A stretch of DNA of 40,459 nt from JBBIQS01 sp037442205 (lineage in GTDB: Bacteria; Myxococcota; Myxococcia; Myxococcales; UBA5297), in the NCBI GenBank assembly GCA_037442205.1, contig JBBIQS010000073.1, positions 1 to 40,459 of the forward strand. Reading direction: 5' to 3'. The notes below the pieces were generated by a model that worked only from the letters and a program-made list of their open reading frames with translations, was not told the origin of the DNA and made no database searches. This document shows positions 9,613 through 17,350 of this stretch, one piece after another. Positions within the stretch are counted from its first letter, which is position 1. Every line of letters starts with the position of its first letter. The translations under genes and the position numbers were made by a program.

Positions 9613-10104
9613 TCAGTGCTGCTTGCCGGAGATCGCCAGCGCCTCGCGCGCGCTGCGGCAGACGCCCTTGCCGTCGTAGTGCGCCGCCACCTTCACCTCG
9701 GGATACGCGCGCGCCCGTGCGACGAGCGCCTCAGCCTGCTCTGCAAGCACCTGGTCGCAGTGAGCGTACAAGCCCTCCGGCCCTTCCTCCAGCCGGTTGT
9801 GGGGTTCGAGGATCGAGCGGAGCTCGGCCACCAGCTCTGGAGTCGGCGAGGGCACCAGCAGGAGGGCGATCGCGCCGTGGTCGACGCGCAGACGCCGGGC
9901 GTCGACGGCGCCCACTTCCCCGCCGGCGCGCCGCAAGGCCGGCAGAAGGAGCTTCTCCTCCCAGGCGATGTGCTTGAGCAGGCCGGCGCGGAAGGCCGCG
10001 AAGGAAGCTGCGTCCAGCTCTCCGGGCTTGGCGACCGACAGCCGCAGCAGGCCGTCCAGCCGCTCGTGATCGGCCAGGAAGAAGCTCGCAATGGGACCTC
10101 TCAT
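9613..10104 (-). CDS. Hemerythrin HHE-domain protein
   Basis: A 163-residue, mostly helical protein. It has the diiron-ligand pattern of HHE cation-binding domains: an N-terminal ADHERLD histidine, KHIAWEEKLLLPAL in the second helix, RVDHGAI in the third and EPHNRLEEGPEGLY in the fourth. Such proteins bind O2, NO or iron in the cytosol and often act in sensing or nitrosative-stress defence. Which applies here is not visible. No extra signalling domain is attached. AGGAGG sits 6 bases before ATG 10104. It follows the DUF488-AlkA fusion gene in the same direction after 48 bases, so co-transcription is possible. Confidence 0.85.
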   Translation of the reverse strand: MRGPIASFFLADHERLDGLLRLSVAKPGELDAASFAAFRAGLLKHIAWEEKLLLPALRRAGGEVGAVDARRLRVDHGAIALLLVPSPTPELVAELRSILEPHNRLEEGPEGLYAHCDQVLAEQAEALVARARAYPEVKVAAHYDGKGVCRSAREALAISGKQH

Positions 10105-10152
10105 CGGCAGCCTCCTGGTCTCTTGGATAACGTGGAGCCCGCCCGGCTGCAG

Positions 10153-11682
10153 TCAACCGCGCCCCAGCGCGGGGGCAGGATGAATGAGGCCCTTGGAGAT
10201 CAGGCTGCCGGCCAGGGCGATGAAGTAGAGATACCCTCGACGATCGCCAAAGCGCTTGACGAGCTGCTTGATTGCCCGTTCTGAATTGAGATCGGCCAGC
10301 CGGGCGAGGCCTCGGGCCACGCCGACGTCTCCCGGGGGAAACACATCGAGCCGCCCCAGCCCGCGCAGCAGGACCAAGGTGGCGCTCCACGGGCCGATGC
10401 CGTCCAGCTCGGTCAGGAGCCGAATCGCCTCCGGGCTGCCCATGCGAGACAGCTCCGCCTCGGAGAGCGCTCCCGCTTCGATCGCCTCGGCAATTCGGCG
10501 CAGGGTCGTCGCCTTGCGAAGGCTCATCCCGCAGGCCCTCAGCGCTTCCGGGCGAGCTCCGGCGATCACGGCTGAGGAGGGAAAGGCGAAGAAGCGGTGC
10601 CCGTCGCGCTCGAGCGGCCTCCCGAAGCGCTCGACCAGCCGGGTCACGACCGCCACGCCGGCATCCAGGCTCACCTGCTGGAAGGGCACCACGTTGGCGA
10701 AGGCCTCGAACAGCCCGGCGAAGCGAGGCGGCCGCATGCCGCGCAGGCCGACGGCGACCGACGCAAGCCGCGGCTCGGCCAGCGCGAGCCGGTCGAGCGG
10801 CTCGGGATCGACCTCCATTCCAAGCGCCCGTCGCACGATCGCCTTCACCGCATCACGCCCAGCTCCTGAGTCCTCGTCACCCTCGACGGTCAATCTGAGA
10901 TCCGGAGCATCGATCGCGCCTCGGTCCATCACCTCGGCCAGAATCGGACGGCCGGCCGCCTCCAGCACCCGGCGATAGTGCGCGCCATCCCAGGTATCGA
11001 CCGCATTGGTCGGCCGCCGCTGCAGGACGCGCACGGTCGCCTCGAGATGAAACGGCGGTTTGGCCGCCAGCACTTCACCCGCGCCGTCGTCGGGATACGT
11101 GACTCGGTTGCCCTCGATCCTGGCGAACGGCGTCAGGTGATGGGGAGAAGCATGGCGGGGGCCGGTGATGTGCTCCACCCGCGCTCCCCGGGCCGCCAAG
11201 GCGTCGGCCAACAGCGAGCGATGGCAGCGCCAGGGCACCGCCTCGGCGCACATCACTGCGATCGGGCCGCTGCTGAGCATGCCCCTCAGCTCCTCCAGCC
11301 CGGACTCGAATTCATCGGTCAGGGCGTAGTCGGCGAAGCCGCGGAAGCCGGCGTTGTGCCAGCCGGCGTTCGGCGAGTCCCTTCGCGGCCGCCGCAGGCC
11401 GCCCAGCCGCGGCAGGTGGCAGTAGCGCACGCCTCGGCCCCGCAGCGCGGCCGGCAGCGTGGACGCGTCAAACTGCGGATTGTGCCTGGAGCGGGGAATC
11501 GTCCGGATGTCCACCAGCGTGGTGACGCCGAACGATTGCAGCACAAATACCAGGTCGGCCAGCGACCGCGTCGAGTGGCCGATCGTAAAGACTCGCGCCC
11601 CGCTCCAGCTCTTCTTCTCGCCCACGCCAACAAGGTAGGACGGGCCTCGGGCGGAGCCGCCTCGGATCCGGAGAGCGCTCAC
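10153..11682 (-). CDS. DUF488 domain fused to AlkA-type DNA-3-methyladenine glycosylase
   Basis: A 509-residue two-domain protein. Residues ~30-185 are DUF488: FTIGHSTRSLADL, LVDIRTIPRSRHNPQFD, CHLPRLGG, and the paired Cys motif CAEAVPWRCHR. Residues ~195-505 are an AlkA-type base-excision glycosylase: an N-terminal domain (PPFHLEATVRVLQRRP), VPFQQVSLDA, the CGMSLRKA helix, and the helix-hairpin-helix LDGIGPWSATLVLLRG followed by FPPGDVGVARGL, whose Asp sits where AlkA has its catalytic Asp238. The glycosylase half should remove alkylated bases. The DUF488 role is unknown. The start is uncertain: GTG at 11682 gives this length, but GTG at 11625, just before VGEKKSW, would lose only a non-conserved leader. 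No clear ribosome site precedes either. Confidence 0.85.
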   Translation of the reverse strand: MSALRIRGGSARGPSYLVGVGEKKSWSGARVFTIGHSTRSLADLVFVLQSFGVTTLVDIRTIPRSRHNPQFDASTLPAALRGRGVRYCHLPRLGGLRRPRRDSPNAGWHNAGFRGFADYALTDEFESGLEELRGMLSSGPIAVMCAEAVPWRCHRSLLADALAARGARVEHITGPRHASPHHLTPFARIEGNRVTYPDDGAGEVLAAKPPFHLEATVRVLQRRPTNAVDTWDGAHYRRVLEAAGRPILAEVMDRGAIDAPDLRLTVEGDEDSGAGRDAVKAIVRRALGMEVDPEPLDRLALAEPRLASVAVGLRGMRPPRFAGLFEAFANVVPFQQVSLDAGVAVVTRLVERFGRPLERDGHRFFAFPSSAVIAGARPEALRACGMSLRKATTLRRIAEAIEAGALSEAELSRMGSPEAIRLLTELDGIGPWSATLVLLRGLGRLDVFPPGDVGVARGLARLADLNSERAIKQLVKRFGDRRGYLYFIALAGSLISKGLIHPAPALGRG

Positions 11683-11795
11683 CTACTCGAGGACGAGCGC
11701 GCCGCGCTCCGCCCAGGGACGGTGCGACCGGGCTCTCTGGCAGGCCGTCGCCTCTCTTCCGCGCCTGTGCCAAGGGCGCCGGCAGGAACCCGCTC

Positions 11796-11814
11796 GGCCG
11801 GCGACAAGCCGGCC
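11796..11814. repeat. GGCCGGC hairpin in spacer
   Basis: GGCCGGC (11796-11802) and GCCGGCC (11808-11814) form a perfect 7-bp stem with loop GACAA. It lies in the 242-base gap between the divergent glycosylase fusion and KGG genes. It shares its core with the larger hairpin at 14717-14747. It may be a REP-like element or chance in GC-rich DNA. The rest of the gap shows nothing recognisable. Confidence 0.35.
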
Positions 11815-11924
11815 CCTCCAGGTCCGGGGGAAAGGCCGTCTCTGCCCCCAAGCCCCTTGCCTGGTCGCCGACGCGTCTCGAACCTTTGTCGATGGGCACG
11901 TTTCTCGCGCCAAAGGAGAGGGAA

Positions 11925-12269
11925 ATGGCAGTCAAGAAGGGCGACACGACGGTCCGCGAGGCCGGCAAGATGGGCGGCGAAGTGCGCAAGGAGCAACTGG
12001 GGCCCGAGGGCTACTCGGAGCTTGGCCGGAAGGGCGGGGAGACCGTCGCCGCCGCGCGCGGCTCGGAGTTCTACAGCGAGATCGGCCACAAGGGCGGCGA
12101 GGCACGCAAAGAGCAGCTCGGCCCGGAGGGCTACTCGGAGATAGGCAAGATGGGCGGCGCGGCTCGCAAGCTGGAGCTCGGCTCGGCGGGGTATTCGGAG
12201 CTTGGCCAGAAGGGCGGCCAACGAGTGCGCGAGCTGATCGAGGAGGGGAAGGGCGCCGAGCGGAAGTAG
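11925..12269 (+). CDS. KGG-repeat stress-type protein
   Basis: A 114-residue hydrophilic protein made almost entirely of tandem units ending in (K/M)GG: GKMGGEVRKEQLGPEGYSEL, GRKGGETV, GHKGGEARKEQLGPEGYSEI, GKMGGAARKLELGSAGYSEL and GQKGGQRV. This is the stress-induced acidophilic (KGG) repeat of general-stress and desiccation-type proteins such as E. coli YciG and B. subtilis GsiB. Two units share the run RKEQLGPEGYSE, so recent duplication is likely. AAAGGAG at 11912-11918 places the start at ATG 11925; a TTG at 11886 in the same frame is not preferred. It is probably intrinsically disordered and cytosolic. It ends at a strong convergent hairpin. Confidence 0.88.
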   Translation: MAVKKGDTTVREAGKMGGEVRKEQLGPEGYSELGRKGGETVAAARGSEFYSEIGHKGGEARKEQLGPEGYSEIGKMGGAARKLELGSAGYSELGQKGGQRVRELIEEGKGAERK

Positions 12270-12291
12270 CTGAACCGGCCGTTGGCCCGGG

Positions 12292-12318
12292 CGCCGGGAG
12301 GCCGAGGGCCTCTCGGCG
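12292..12318. terminator. Convergent hairpin between KGG gene and epimerase
   Basis: A 12-bp stem (12292-12303 with 12307-12318, one G-T wobble) with loop GAG lies between the convergent KGG and epimerase genes. The plus side continues TTCGATGG, so the T-tract is poor. Termination is inferred from position and stem strength. Confidence 0.55.
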
Positions 12319-12333
12319 TTCGATGGATTCGAC

Positions 12334-13302
12334 TCACACCCAACCGCGCTCCCGGTAGAACCTGGCGCTGCTGGCCACCGACGCGGCGAGCGGGACGCTG
12401 GCCTGGAAGCCTAGCTTCTCCTTCGCCTTGCGAGTCGAGCAGGTCCAGCCCGGCGCCAGCAGCTGCTGGGCCATCTTCCGGTTGAGCGGGAGGTGCTTGC
12501 CGGTGGCCCGGCTGATGACGTCGGCCCCCGAAGCCAGCGCCTTGAACAGCGCCTGGGGCAAGCGGATTGGACGCGGGCTCAGCCCCAGCACCCGCGCCAC
12601 CTCGTCCTGAATCCCCTCCAGAGTGGTCTCGTCGCGGCTGACGAAGAACGCCTCGCCGACCGCCGCCGGGTTGTCCGCCATCAGGATCAGCGCCTTCACC
12701 ACGTCCTCGACGTCGATGGTGGAGAAGGGCCGCGGGCCTCCGCCGATCGAGAGCTTGAAGCCCTTGGCCACCACCTTGAAGAAGGCCAGGTTCTCGCGAT
12801 CGCCGGGCCCCAGGATGCGCGTGGGGCGGGCGATCACCAGCGGCAGGCGGTCGCGGTAGGAGAGCGCGATCCTCTCGGCCTCGGCCTTGGACTCGCCGTA
12901 CCAGTCGGCCGGCGCCAGCGGCGCGGCTTCATCGGGCCGCTCGCGGCTCGGCCCGACCGCGGCGATGGAGCTGGCCAGGATGATCCGGCAGTGCGCCCCG
13001 CCGGCCACCGCCGCCTCGCACAGCGCCCGGGTCCCCTCCGCGTTGACCCGGAAGAAGGCCTCGCGCGTCGGCGCCCGGCGGATTCCCGCCAGGTGGAAGA
13101 CCACCTCCACTCCCGAGACGGCCCGCGCCAGGCTGCTCGCGTCGTCCAGGTCGCCGCTCAGCCTCTCGAACGGAACGCCGGCCAGGGCGCCGACGTCGGA
13201 GCTGGGGCGCAACAGGATGCGGACCTGGTCGCCGCGCTCCGCCAGCCGCCGGGCGAGCCAGCTACCGACGAAGCCATTGCCGCCGGTGATCAGCGCCTTC
13301 AT
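12334..13302 (-). CDS. NAD(P)-dependent epimerase/dehydratase (extended SDR)
   Basis: A 322-residue extended short-chain dehydrogenase. It starts MKALITGGNGFVGSWLA with the TGxxGFxG cofactor loop, then DLDDASSLARAVSGVEVVFHLAG. The active site reads ASSIAAVGPS and WYGESKAEAE (Tyr-x3-Lys), with VIARPTRILGPGD after it. The family acts on nucleotide sugars or on sterol- and dihydroflavonol-like substrates; the tail (EAFFVSRDETTLEGIQDEVARVLG) suits the dihydroflavonol reductase/3-beta-HSD-like branch, but the substrate cannot be named. GGAG 6 bases before ATG 13302 fixes the start; an upstream in-frame extension runs through the metK terminator. It lies 78 bases downstream of metK, separated by the hairpin at 13322-13344. 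Confidence 0.87.
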   Translation of the reverse strand: MKALITGGNGFVGSWLARRLAERGDQVRILLRPSSDVGALAGVPFERLSGDLDDASSLARAVSGVEVVFHLAGIRRAPTREAFFRVNAEGTRALCEAAVAGGAHCRIILASSIAAVGPSRERPDEAAPLAPADWYGESKAEAERIALSYRDRLPLVIARPTRILGPGDRENLAFFKVVAKGFKLSIGGGPRPFSTIDVEDVVKALILMADNPAAVGEAFFVSRDETTLEGIQDEVARVLGLSPRPIRLPQALFKALASGADVISRATGKHLPLNRKMAQQLLAPGWTCSTRKAKEKLGFQASVPLAASVASSARFYRERGWV

Positions 13303-13310
13303 TCCGATCT

Positions 13311-13344
13311 CCAAAATGCGAGAGCCCGGCTTTGAACCGGGCTC
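13311..13344 (-). terminator. metK terminator
   Basis: On the minus strand, GAGCCCGG and CCGGGCTC (13344-13337 and 13329-13322) pair over 8 bp around a 7-base loop, 37 bases after the metK stop. The tail TCGCATTTT (to 13313) follows. It separates metK from the epimerase gene. Confidence 0.6.
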
Positions 13345-13380
13345 AGGCAAGTCACTGCTGTCGGGAGCGCCGCGCGCGGC

Positions 13381-14574
13381 CTAGTCGTTGACCACGCGCA
13401 GCTGGAAGTTTCCCACGGCGTCCCGCAGGGCATCCTTCTTGTCGGTGCGCTCCCAGGTGAACTCCTTCTCGGTGCGCCCGAAGTGCCCGTAGGCGGCGGT
13501 CTTCTGGTAGATCGGCCGCAGCAGGTCCAGGCTCTCGATGATCTCGCGCGGCTTGAGGCCGAACACCTTGCGGATGGCGTCGGCGATCTTGGCCTCCGGC
13601 ACCTTGCCGGTCCCGAAGGTCTCCACCAGCACGCTCACCGGGTCGGCCACGCCGATGGCATAGGCGATCTGCACCTCGCAGCGCGAGGCCAGCCCGGCCG
13701 CCACCACGTTCTTGGCGATGTAGCGGCCCATGTAGGCCGCCGAGCGGTCGACCTTGGAGGGGTCCTTGCCGGAGAAGGCGCCGCCGCCGTGGCGGCCCAT
13801 GCCGCCGTAGGTGTCGACGATGATCTTGCGGCCGGTCACGCCCGAGTCGCCCATCGGGCCGCCGACCACGAAGCGGCCGGTGGGGTTGATGAAGAACTTG
13901 GTCTTCTTGTCGAGCAGCTTCTTGGGCAGCGCGCGGAGGATGACCTCCTCCATGATGCCCTCGTGCAGCTTCTTGTTGCTGACGTCGGCCGCGTGCTGGC
14001 TGCTGACCACCACGGTGTCGATGCGCTGGGGCTTGCCGTTCTGGTACTGCACCGTCACCTGGCTCTTGCCGTCGGGGCGCAGGAAGTCGAGCACGCCCTT
14101 CTTGCGCATCTCCGCCAGGCGGCGGGTCAGCTGGTGGGCGTAGGTCAGCGGGGCGGGCATCAGCTCCGGGGTCTCGTCGCAGGCGAAGCCGAACATCATC
14201 CCCTGGTCGCCGGCGCCCTGCTCCTTCTTCTGCTTCTTGTTGGAGTCGACGCCCATGGCGATGTCCGGCGACTGCTTCTCGATGGCCACCAGCACGCCGC
14301 AGGTGTTGCCGTCGAAGCCCATGTCGCTGTGGACGTAGCCGATGTTGGTGATCGTGCGCCGCACGATCTCCGGGATCTCCACGTAGCAGTTGGTGGTCAC
14401 CTCGCCGGCCACCACGCAGAAGCCGGTCTTGAGCAGCGTCTCCACCGCCACCCGGCCGTGCTTGTCCTCCTTGAGGATGGCGTCGAGCACGCCGTCGGAG
14501 ACCTGGTCGGCGATCTTGTCGGGGTGGCCCTCGGTCACGGATTCAGAGGTGAACAGGTAGTTGAGCTGGCTCAT
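13381..14574 (-). CDS. metK: S-adenosylmethionine synthetase (methionine adenosyltransferase)
   Basis: A 397-residue cytosolic enzyme making S-adenosylmethionine from methionine and ATP with Mg2+ and K+. Seen: FTSESVTEGHPDKIADQVSD at the N-terminus, the first signature GAGDQGMMFGFACDETPELM with an unusual lysine-rich lead (NKKQKKEQ), FVVGGPMGDSGVTGRK, the phosphate loop GGGAFSGKDPSKVDRSAAY, and FGRTEKEFTWE near the end. Length is normal. A candidate sigma-70 promoter lies at 14629-14657. GAGGAG at 14588-14593 is 13 bases from ATG 14574, rather far. No SAM riboswitch fold was recognised upstream. With sahR-ahcY 6 kb away it completes most of the SAM cycle. Confidence 0.97.
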   Translation of the reverse strand: MSQLNYLFTSESVTEGHPDKIADQVSDGVLDAILKEDKHGRVAVETLLKTGFCVVAGEVTTNCYVEIPEIVRRTITNIGYVHSDMGFDGNTCGVLVAIEKQSPDIAMGVDSNKKQKKEQGAGDQGMMFGFACDETPELMPAPLTYAHQLTRRLAEMRKKGVLDFLRPDGKSQVTVQYQNGKPQRIDTVVVSSQHAADVSNKKLHEGIMEEVILRALPKKLLDKKTKFFINPTGRFVVGGPMGDSGVTGRKIIVDTYGGMGRHGGGAFSGKDPSKVDRSAAYMGRYIAKNVVAAGLASRCEVQIAYAIGVADPVSVLVETFGTGKVPEAKIADAIRKVFGLKPREIIESLDLLRPIYQKTAAYGHFGRTEKEFTWERTDKKDALRDAVGNFQLRVVND

Positions 14575-14628
14575 CGTGGTCTTTGCGCTCCTCAGCGACT
14601 CGTCTTTCGGGGAATTCCGGAAGGCGGG

Positions 14629-14657
14629 AGGCTAGTTCGCGGGCAGTTCTAAGTCAA
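14629..14657 (-). promoter_or_regulatory. Candidate sigma-70 promoter of metK
   Basis: On the minus strand, TTGACT (14657-14652), a 17-base spacer and TAGCCT (14634-14629) would start transcription near 14622, giving a leader of ~48 bases. The -35 is good (5/6) and the -10 weak (3/6). This is pattern matching only. Confidence 0.4.
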
Positions 14658-14716
14658 ACATCTCGGGAAGGCCGTTCTTGACCGCAAAGCTCCCCCTTTG
14701 TCAGACTGACGCCTGT

Positions 14717-14747
14717 GCGGCCGGCTCCTCTATTTCCAGCCGGCCGC
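14717..14747. repeat. Perfect 10-bp inverted repeat between metK and the T3SS cluster
   Basis: GCGGCCGGCT (14717-14726) and AGCCGGCCGC (14738-14747) pair perfectly around an 11-base AT-richer loop. The position, upstream of both divergent genes, does not suit a terminator. It could be an operator, an mRNA leader structure 41 bases before the first type III gene, or a REP-like element sharing its core with 11796-11814. Confidence 0.4.
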
Positions 14748-14788
14748 TTGAGCGGGCGCAACTCGAGACCCGCTGAGGTGCGCGAAGG

Positions 14789-15268
14789 ATGGCCAAGATC
14801 GGCGAGCCCAAGGTCCCCCTCTGGCCCTGGGGCGGTCCGCGCAGCGTCCGCGAGAAGCTGGTCGACCCGGCGCAGTTCGACCGCAAGAAGCGCCGCAAGC
14901 TGGGCGACCCCAAGGCCCCTTCGCTGGCCTCGGCGGCGCTGCTCGACTTCATCGGCCCCGGCCACGCCTCCGACGAGGTGCGCCTGCCCCCGCCTCCCTC
15001 GCCGTTCGGCGACTCGGCCCGCGAGCTGACGCCGTTTCCCGACCGGGCCTTCACCCGCCAGGTCGCCGAGCGCGGCAGCGAGCAGGCGAGGCAGACCCTG
15101 GACGCCGCCCTGGCGAAGGTCGCGGCCGCCCCCGACAAGTTGGAGCGGATGAAGGCGGTGATCCAGCGCGAGGCCCAGATGCTCTCGCTGCTGCAGCAGG
15201 TGCAGGCCGACACCGACGAGGTGATCGAGCGGATGAAGCAGGAGTACCAGGCCAACGGCGAGTACTGA
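14789..15268 (+). CDS. Small T3SS-cluster protein with C-terminal helical hairpin
   Basis: A 159-residue protein not recognised by name. The N-terminal ~95 residues are basic and proline-rich (RKKRRK, PPPPSPFG). Residues ~97-155 form two predicted amphipathic helices around AAAPDKL (LDAALAKVAAAPDKLERMKA, then QMLSLLQQVQADTDEVIERM). Two helices joined by a Pro-Asp turn are the architecture of type III needle and inner-rod subunits, so a secreted structural subunit or substrate is possible; this is inference. GAGGTG lies 8 bases before ATG 14789. It is the first gene of the plus-strand cluster ending in sctV, and its stop is 4 bases before the next start, where a SycD-like chaperone begins. A chaperone-substrate pairing is likely. 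Confidence 0.7.
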   Translation: MAKIGEPKVPLWPWGGPRSVREKLVDPAQFDRKKRRKLGDPKAPSLASAALLDFIGPGHASDEVRLPPPPSPFGDSARELTPFPDRAFTRQVAERGSEQARQTLDAALAKVAAAPDKLERMKAVIQREAQMLSLLQQVQADTDEVIERMKQEYQANGEY

Positions 15269-15272
15269 CCCC

Positions 15273-15737
15273 ATGCCCAGCGCCCCCGCCGACCCCGACA
15301 AGCTCGCCGCCGCCCTGCAGAAGTGGGCCGACGGCAAGGCCACCTTGAAAGAGGTGCGCGGCTACACCGACGAAGAGCTCTACGCGGTGGCGCGCATGGG
15401 CTACACCTTCTTCCACCAGGGGAAGGTGGACAAGGCGCGGACCATCTTCCAGGGGCTGTTCGCCGTCAATCCCCGCGACGCCTACCTGGCCCGGGCCCTG
15501 GCGGTGGTGGAGTGGGCCAGCGGCAACGGCGACGGCTCGCTGGCGGCCTGGGACCTCTCCACCCGCCTGTCGCCCGAGGAGGCCGAGGGCTACCTGGGCC
15601 GCGCCGAGGTGCTGCTGGCCCAGGGCCAGAAGATGAAGGCCGCCGAGGACCTTCGCAGGGCGGCGGCGGCGCCCGAGGGGGACCAGCGGGCGAAACTCAA
15701 GGCAAAATCGCTACTTGACGCTCTGCGTCTGCGCTGA
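15273..15737 (+). CDS. SycD/LcrH-like TPR type III chaperone (paralogue 1)
   Basis: A 154-residue TPR protein. The N-terminal region (KWADGKATLKEVRGYTDEEL, then VARMGYTFFHQGKVDKARTIFQGLFAVNPRD) matches the opening of class II type III chaperones (SycD, LcrH, IpgC), which hold hydrophobic translocators in the cytosol before secretion. Two further degenerate TPRs follow (LARALAVVEWASGNGDGSLAAW, EGYLGRAEVLLAQGQKMKAAED). The start is coupled to the stop of the preceding small helical protein (4-base gap), its likely client. Two more paralogues lie downstream. Family placement is firm; the client is inferred. Confidence 0.8.
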   Translation: MPSAPADPDKLAAALQKWADGKATLKEVRGYTDEELYAVARMGYTFFHQGKVDKARTIFQGLFAVNPRDAYLARALAVVEWASGNGDGSLAAWDLSTRLSPEEAEGYLGRAEVLLAQGQKMKAAEDLRRAAAAPEGDQRAKLKAKSLLDALRLR

Positions 15738-15833
15738 TCGGGCGGCGGGACGCAACTTTCGGTGGGCCCTGGCGATAACCAGTAGGAACCCTGCGGGCGC
15801 CCTTCTCAACCAGCCCGGTGCAAGGAGTCAGCA

Positions 15834-16589
15834 ATGAAGATCCTCGGATTCAGCCTCCCCGACATCAAGCTGCCCGACATCAAGCTGGACAAGAACCTGC
15901 TGAGCAAGGGCATCGACCTGCTCAAGGGCGTGGCGAAGGACATGTTCACCCCGGCTCAGGACGGGAAGAACATCTTCAAGGACAAGCTCGACATCAACCT
16001 GGGCGGCTACCACCTGCGCCTGAACAACCCGCTCCAGTCGCTGGGCGAGAAGCTGTTGGGCGGGCTGGCGAGCAAGCTGCAGAGCTACGGCTTCAACCTG
16101 GACGCGCTGACCCGCGCCCTGGGCGGCAAGCGCGACGTGGCCGGGGTGGGCGACGTGACCCTGCCCGGCCCGGCGGACCGCGGCCCGGTCGGCCTGCCCG
16201 ACATGACCCCGCCGGCGACTGACCGCACCCCGATGCCGGCGGTGCCGGGCTCGGCTCCGGTCGGCGGCGGCACCAGCACCAGCGCCACTGCCTCCACTTC
16301 GTCCACCCCTTCGGCCAGCGCCCCGGCGGCGACCGCCTCGGTCTCCACTCCGACGGTGGTCCAGGGCGCCGACTACACCGAGAAGGCCATCAACGCCTTC
16401 GGCGGCAACCTCGACTCGCTCGAGGGCCAGATCAACAGCCTGATGGCCAAGGGCGACAAGCTGACCGAGACCGACAGCATCAAGATCCAGCAGGCGATGC
16501 AGAAGCGGCAGCTGCTCTTCAATCTGATGACCCAGATCATGCAGATGGAGCACGAGACCAAGAAGCAGATCATCAACAACCTGCGCTAG
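15834..16589 (+). CDS. T3SS-cluster secreted-type protein with needle-like C-terminal hairpin
   Basis: A 251-residue protein of unknown family. The N-terminus has near-repeats (LPDIKLPDIKLDKN) and an amphipathic helix, then NNPLQSLGEKLLGGLASKLQ. Residues ~105-180 are a low-complexity Pro/Ser/Thr/Ala linker. The last ~60 residues form two helices: LDSLEGQINSLMAKGDKL, then IKIQQAMQKRQLLFNLMTQI continuing to a terminal IINNLR. The hydrophobic spacing and the ending recall needle subunits such as PrgI and MxiH, which end IIQNFR, but the long N-terminus is not needle-like. It could equally be a translocator or effector. AAGGAG lies 7 bases before ATG 15834. A strong terminator follows. No membrane segment or signal peptide is seen. 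Confidence 0.7.
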   Translation: MKILGFSLPDIKLPDIKLDKNLLSKGIDLLKGVAKDMFTPAQDGKNIFKDKLDINLGGYHLRLNNPLQSLGEKLLGGLASKLQSYGFNLDALTRALGGKRDVAGVGDVTLPGPADRGPVGLPDMTPPATDRTPMPAVPGSAPVGGGTSTSATASTSSTPSASAPAATASVSTPTVVQGADYTEKAINAFGGNLDSLEGQINSLMAKGDKLTETDSIKIQQAMQKRQLLFNLMTQIMQMEHETKKQIINNLR

Positions 16590-16607
16590 GCCTCATCCGA
16601 GGGTTCG

Positions 16608-16653
16608 AGCGGGCGCCGGCTCCCAAGCAAGCGGGGCGGCGCCCGCTTCTTTT
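16608..16653 (+). terminator. Rho-independent terminator inside the T3SS cluster
   Basis: An 11-bp perfect stem (16608-16618 with 16637-16647) is followed by TTCTTTT (16647-16653), 18 bases after the stop of the helical substrate-like gene. It would split the cluster into two transcription units, the second starting at the next chaperone gene. A weak TAGAGT box lies at 16695-16700 downstream. Confidence 0.75.
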
Positions 16654-16749
16654 CCCCTCGCCGCAGGGGTTGGCCGGGCAGCCCCGGCTCGTAGTAGAGT
16701 TTTTGGCACTTCACACCAGCATTCAGACATCTCGAGCACGGAGAAGGGC

Positions 16750-17322
16750 ATGGCGCAGGCAGGCAAGACCGAGAAGACCAAGTCCGGCGCCGTCACTCCC
16801 AACTGGCGGCAGCTGCTCTACAGCGAGGATCGCGTCCGCAAGTGGATCAAGGGCGAGATGACGCTGCAGGAGCTGGACGGGATCAGCGGCCCGGAGATGC
16901 TGGAGATGGCGGTCACCGGCTTCTCGATGTACGAGCAGGGGCGCTACCGCGAGGCCAAGATCATCTTCGACGGCCTGGCGGCCCTCGACCCCACCGAGAG
17001 CTACTACCGGACCGCCCTGGGCGCGGTCTACCTGGCCCAGGAGAAGTTCGACGAGGCGCTGGCCCAGTTCGACATCTCGATCGGCCTGAACCAGCGCGAC
17101 ATCGCCGCCTACGTCAACCGCGGCGAGGTGCGGCTGCGCAAGGGGCAGATCCTGGAGGCGGCCGAGGACTTCAAGCGCGCCGTCGACCTGGACCCGGACA
17201 ACAAGGATCCGCTGTCGATGCGCGCCCGGGCGCTGGCCGCCTCGGCCCTCGACACCCTGGAGAAGCGCGGCCTGGCGGAGAACGCCCTGCCCAAGCAGCC
17301 GGCCGCCAAGGGCCGCAAGTAG
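16750..17322 (+). CDS. SycD/LcrH-like TPR type III chaperone (paralogue 2)
   Basis: A 190-residue protein. After a polar N-terminus, residues ~27-150 give the class II chaperone pattern: RKWIKGEMTLQELDGISGPE, VTGFSMYEQGRYREAKIIFDGLAALDPTESYY, RTALGAVYLAQEKFDEALAQFDISIGLN, then a third TPR (AYVNRGEVRLRKGQILEAAED). The LcrH-type N-terminal TPR (GF-x-x-Y-x-QG) is clear. The C-terminus is basic and Pro/Ala rich. GGAG at 16740-16743 lies 6 bases before ATG 16750. It follows a terminator, so it probably starts its own transcript with the next TPR gene and sctV. Its client is unknown. Confidence 0.82.
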   Translation: MAQAGKTEKTKSGAVTPNWRQLLYSEDRVRKWIKGEMTLQELDGISGPEMLEMAVTGFSMYEQGRYREAKIIFDGLAALDPTESYYRTALGAVYLAQEKFDEALAQFDISIGLNQRDIAAYVNRGEVRLRKGQILEAAEDFKRAVDLDPDNKDPLSMRARALAASALDTLEKRGLAENALPKQPAAKGRK

Positions 17323-17350
17323 CCGCGGGCCCTCTCCCGCCGGAAGCGAC

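Noticed and set aside
14575..14788. SAM or SAH riboswitch upstream of metK
   Set aside because: The only strong structure is a simple 10-bp inverted repeat. No multi-stem SAM-I/II or SAH element was recognisable; SahR-type protein control is the simpler explanation.
14654..15343. Minus-strand frame across the metK/T3SS spacer
   Set aside because: It runs opposite two well-supported plus genes and has no ribosome site or domain.
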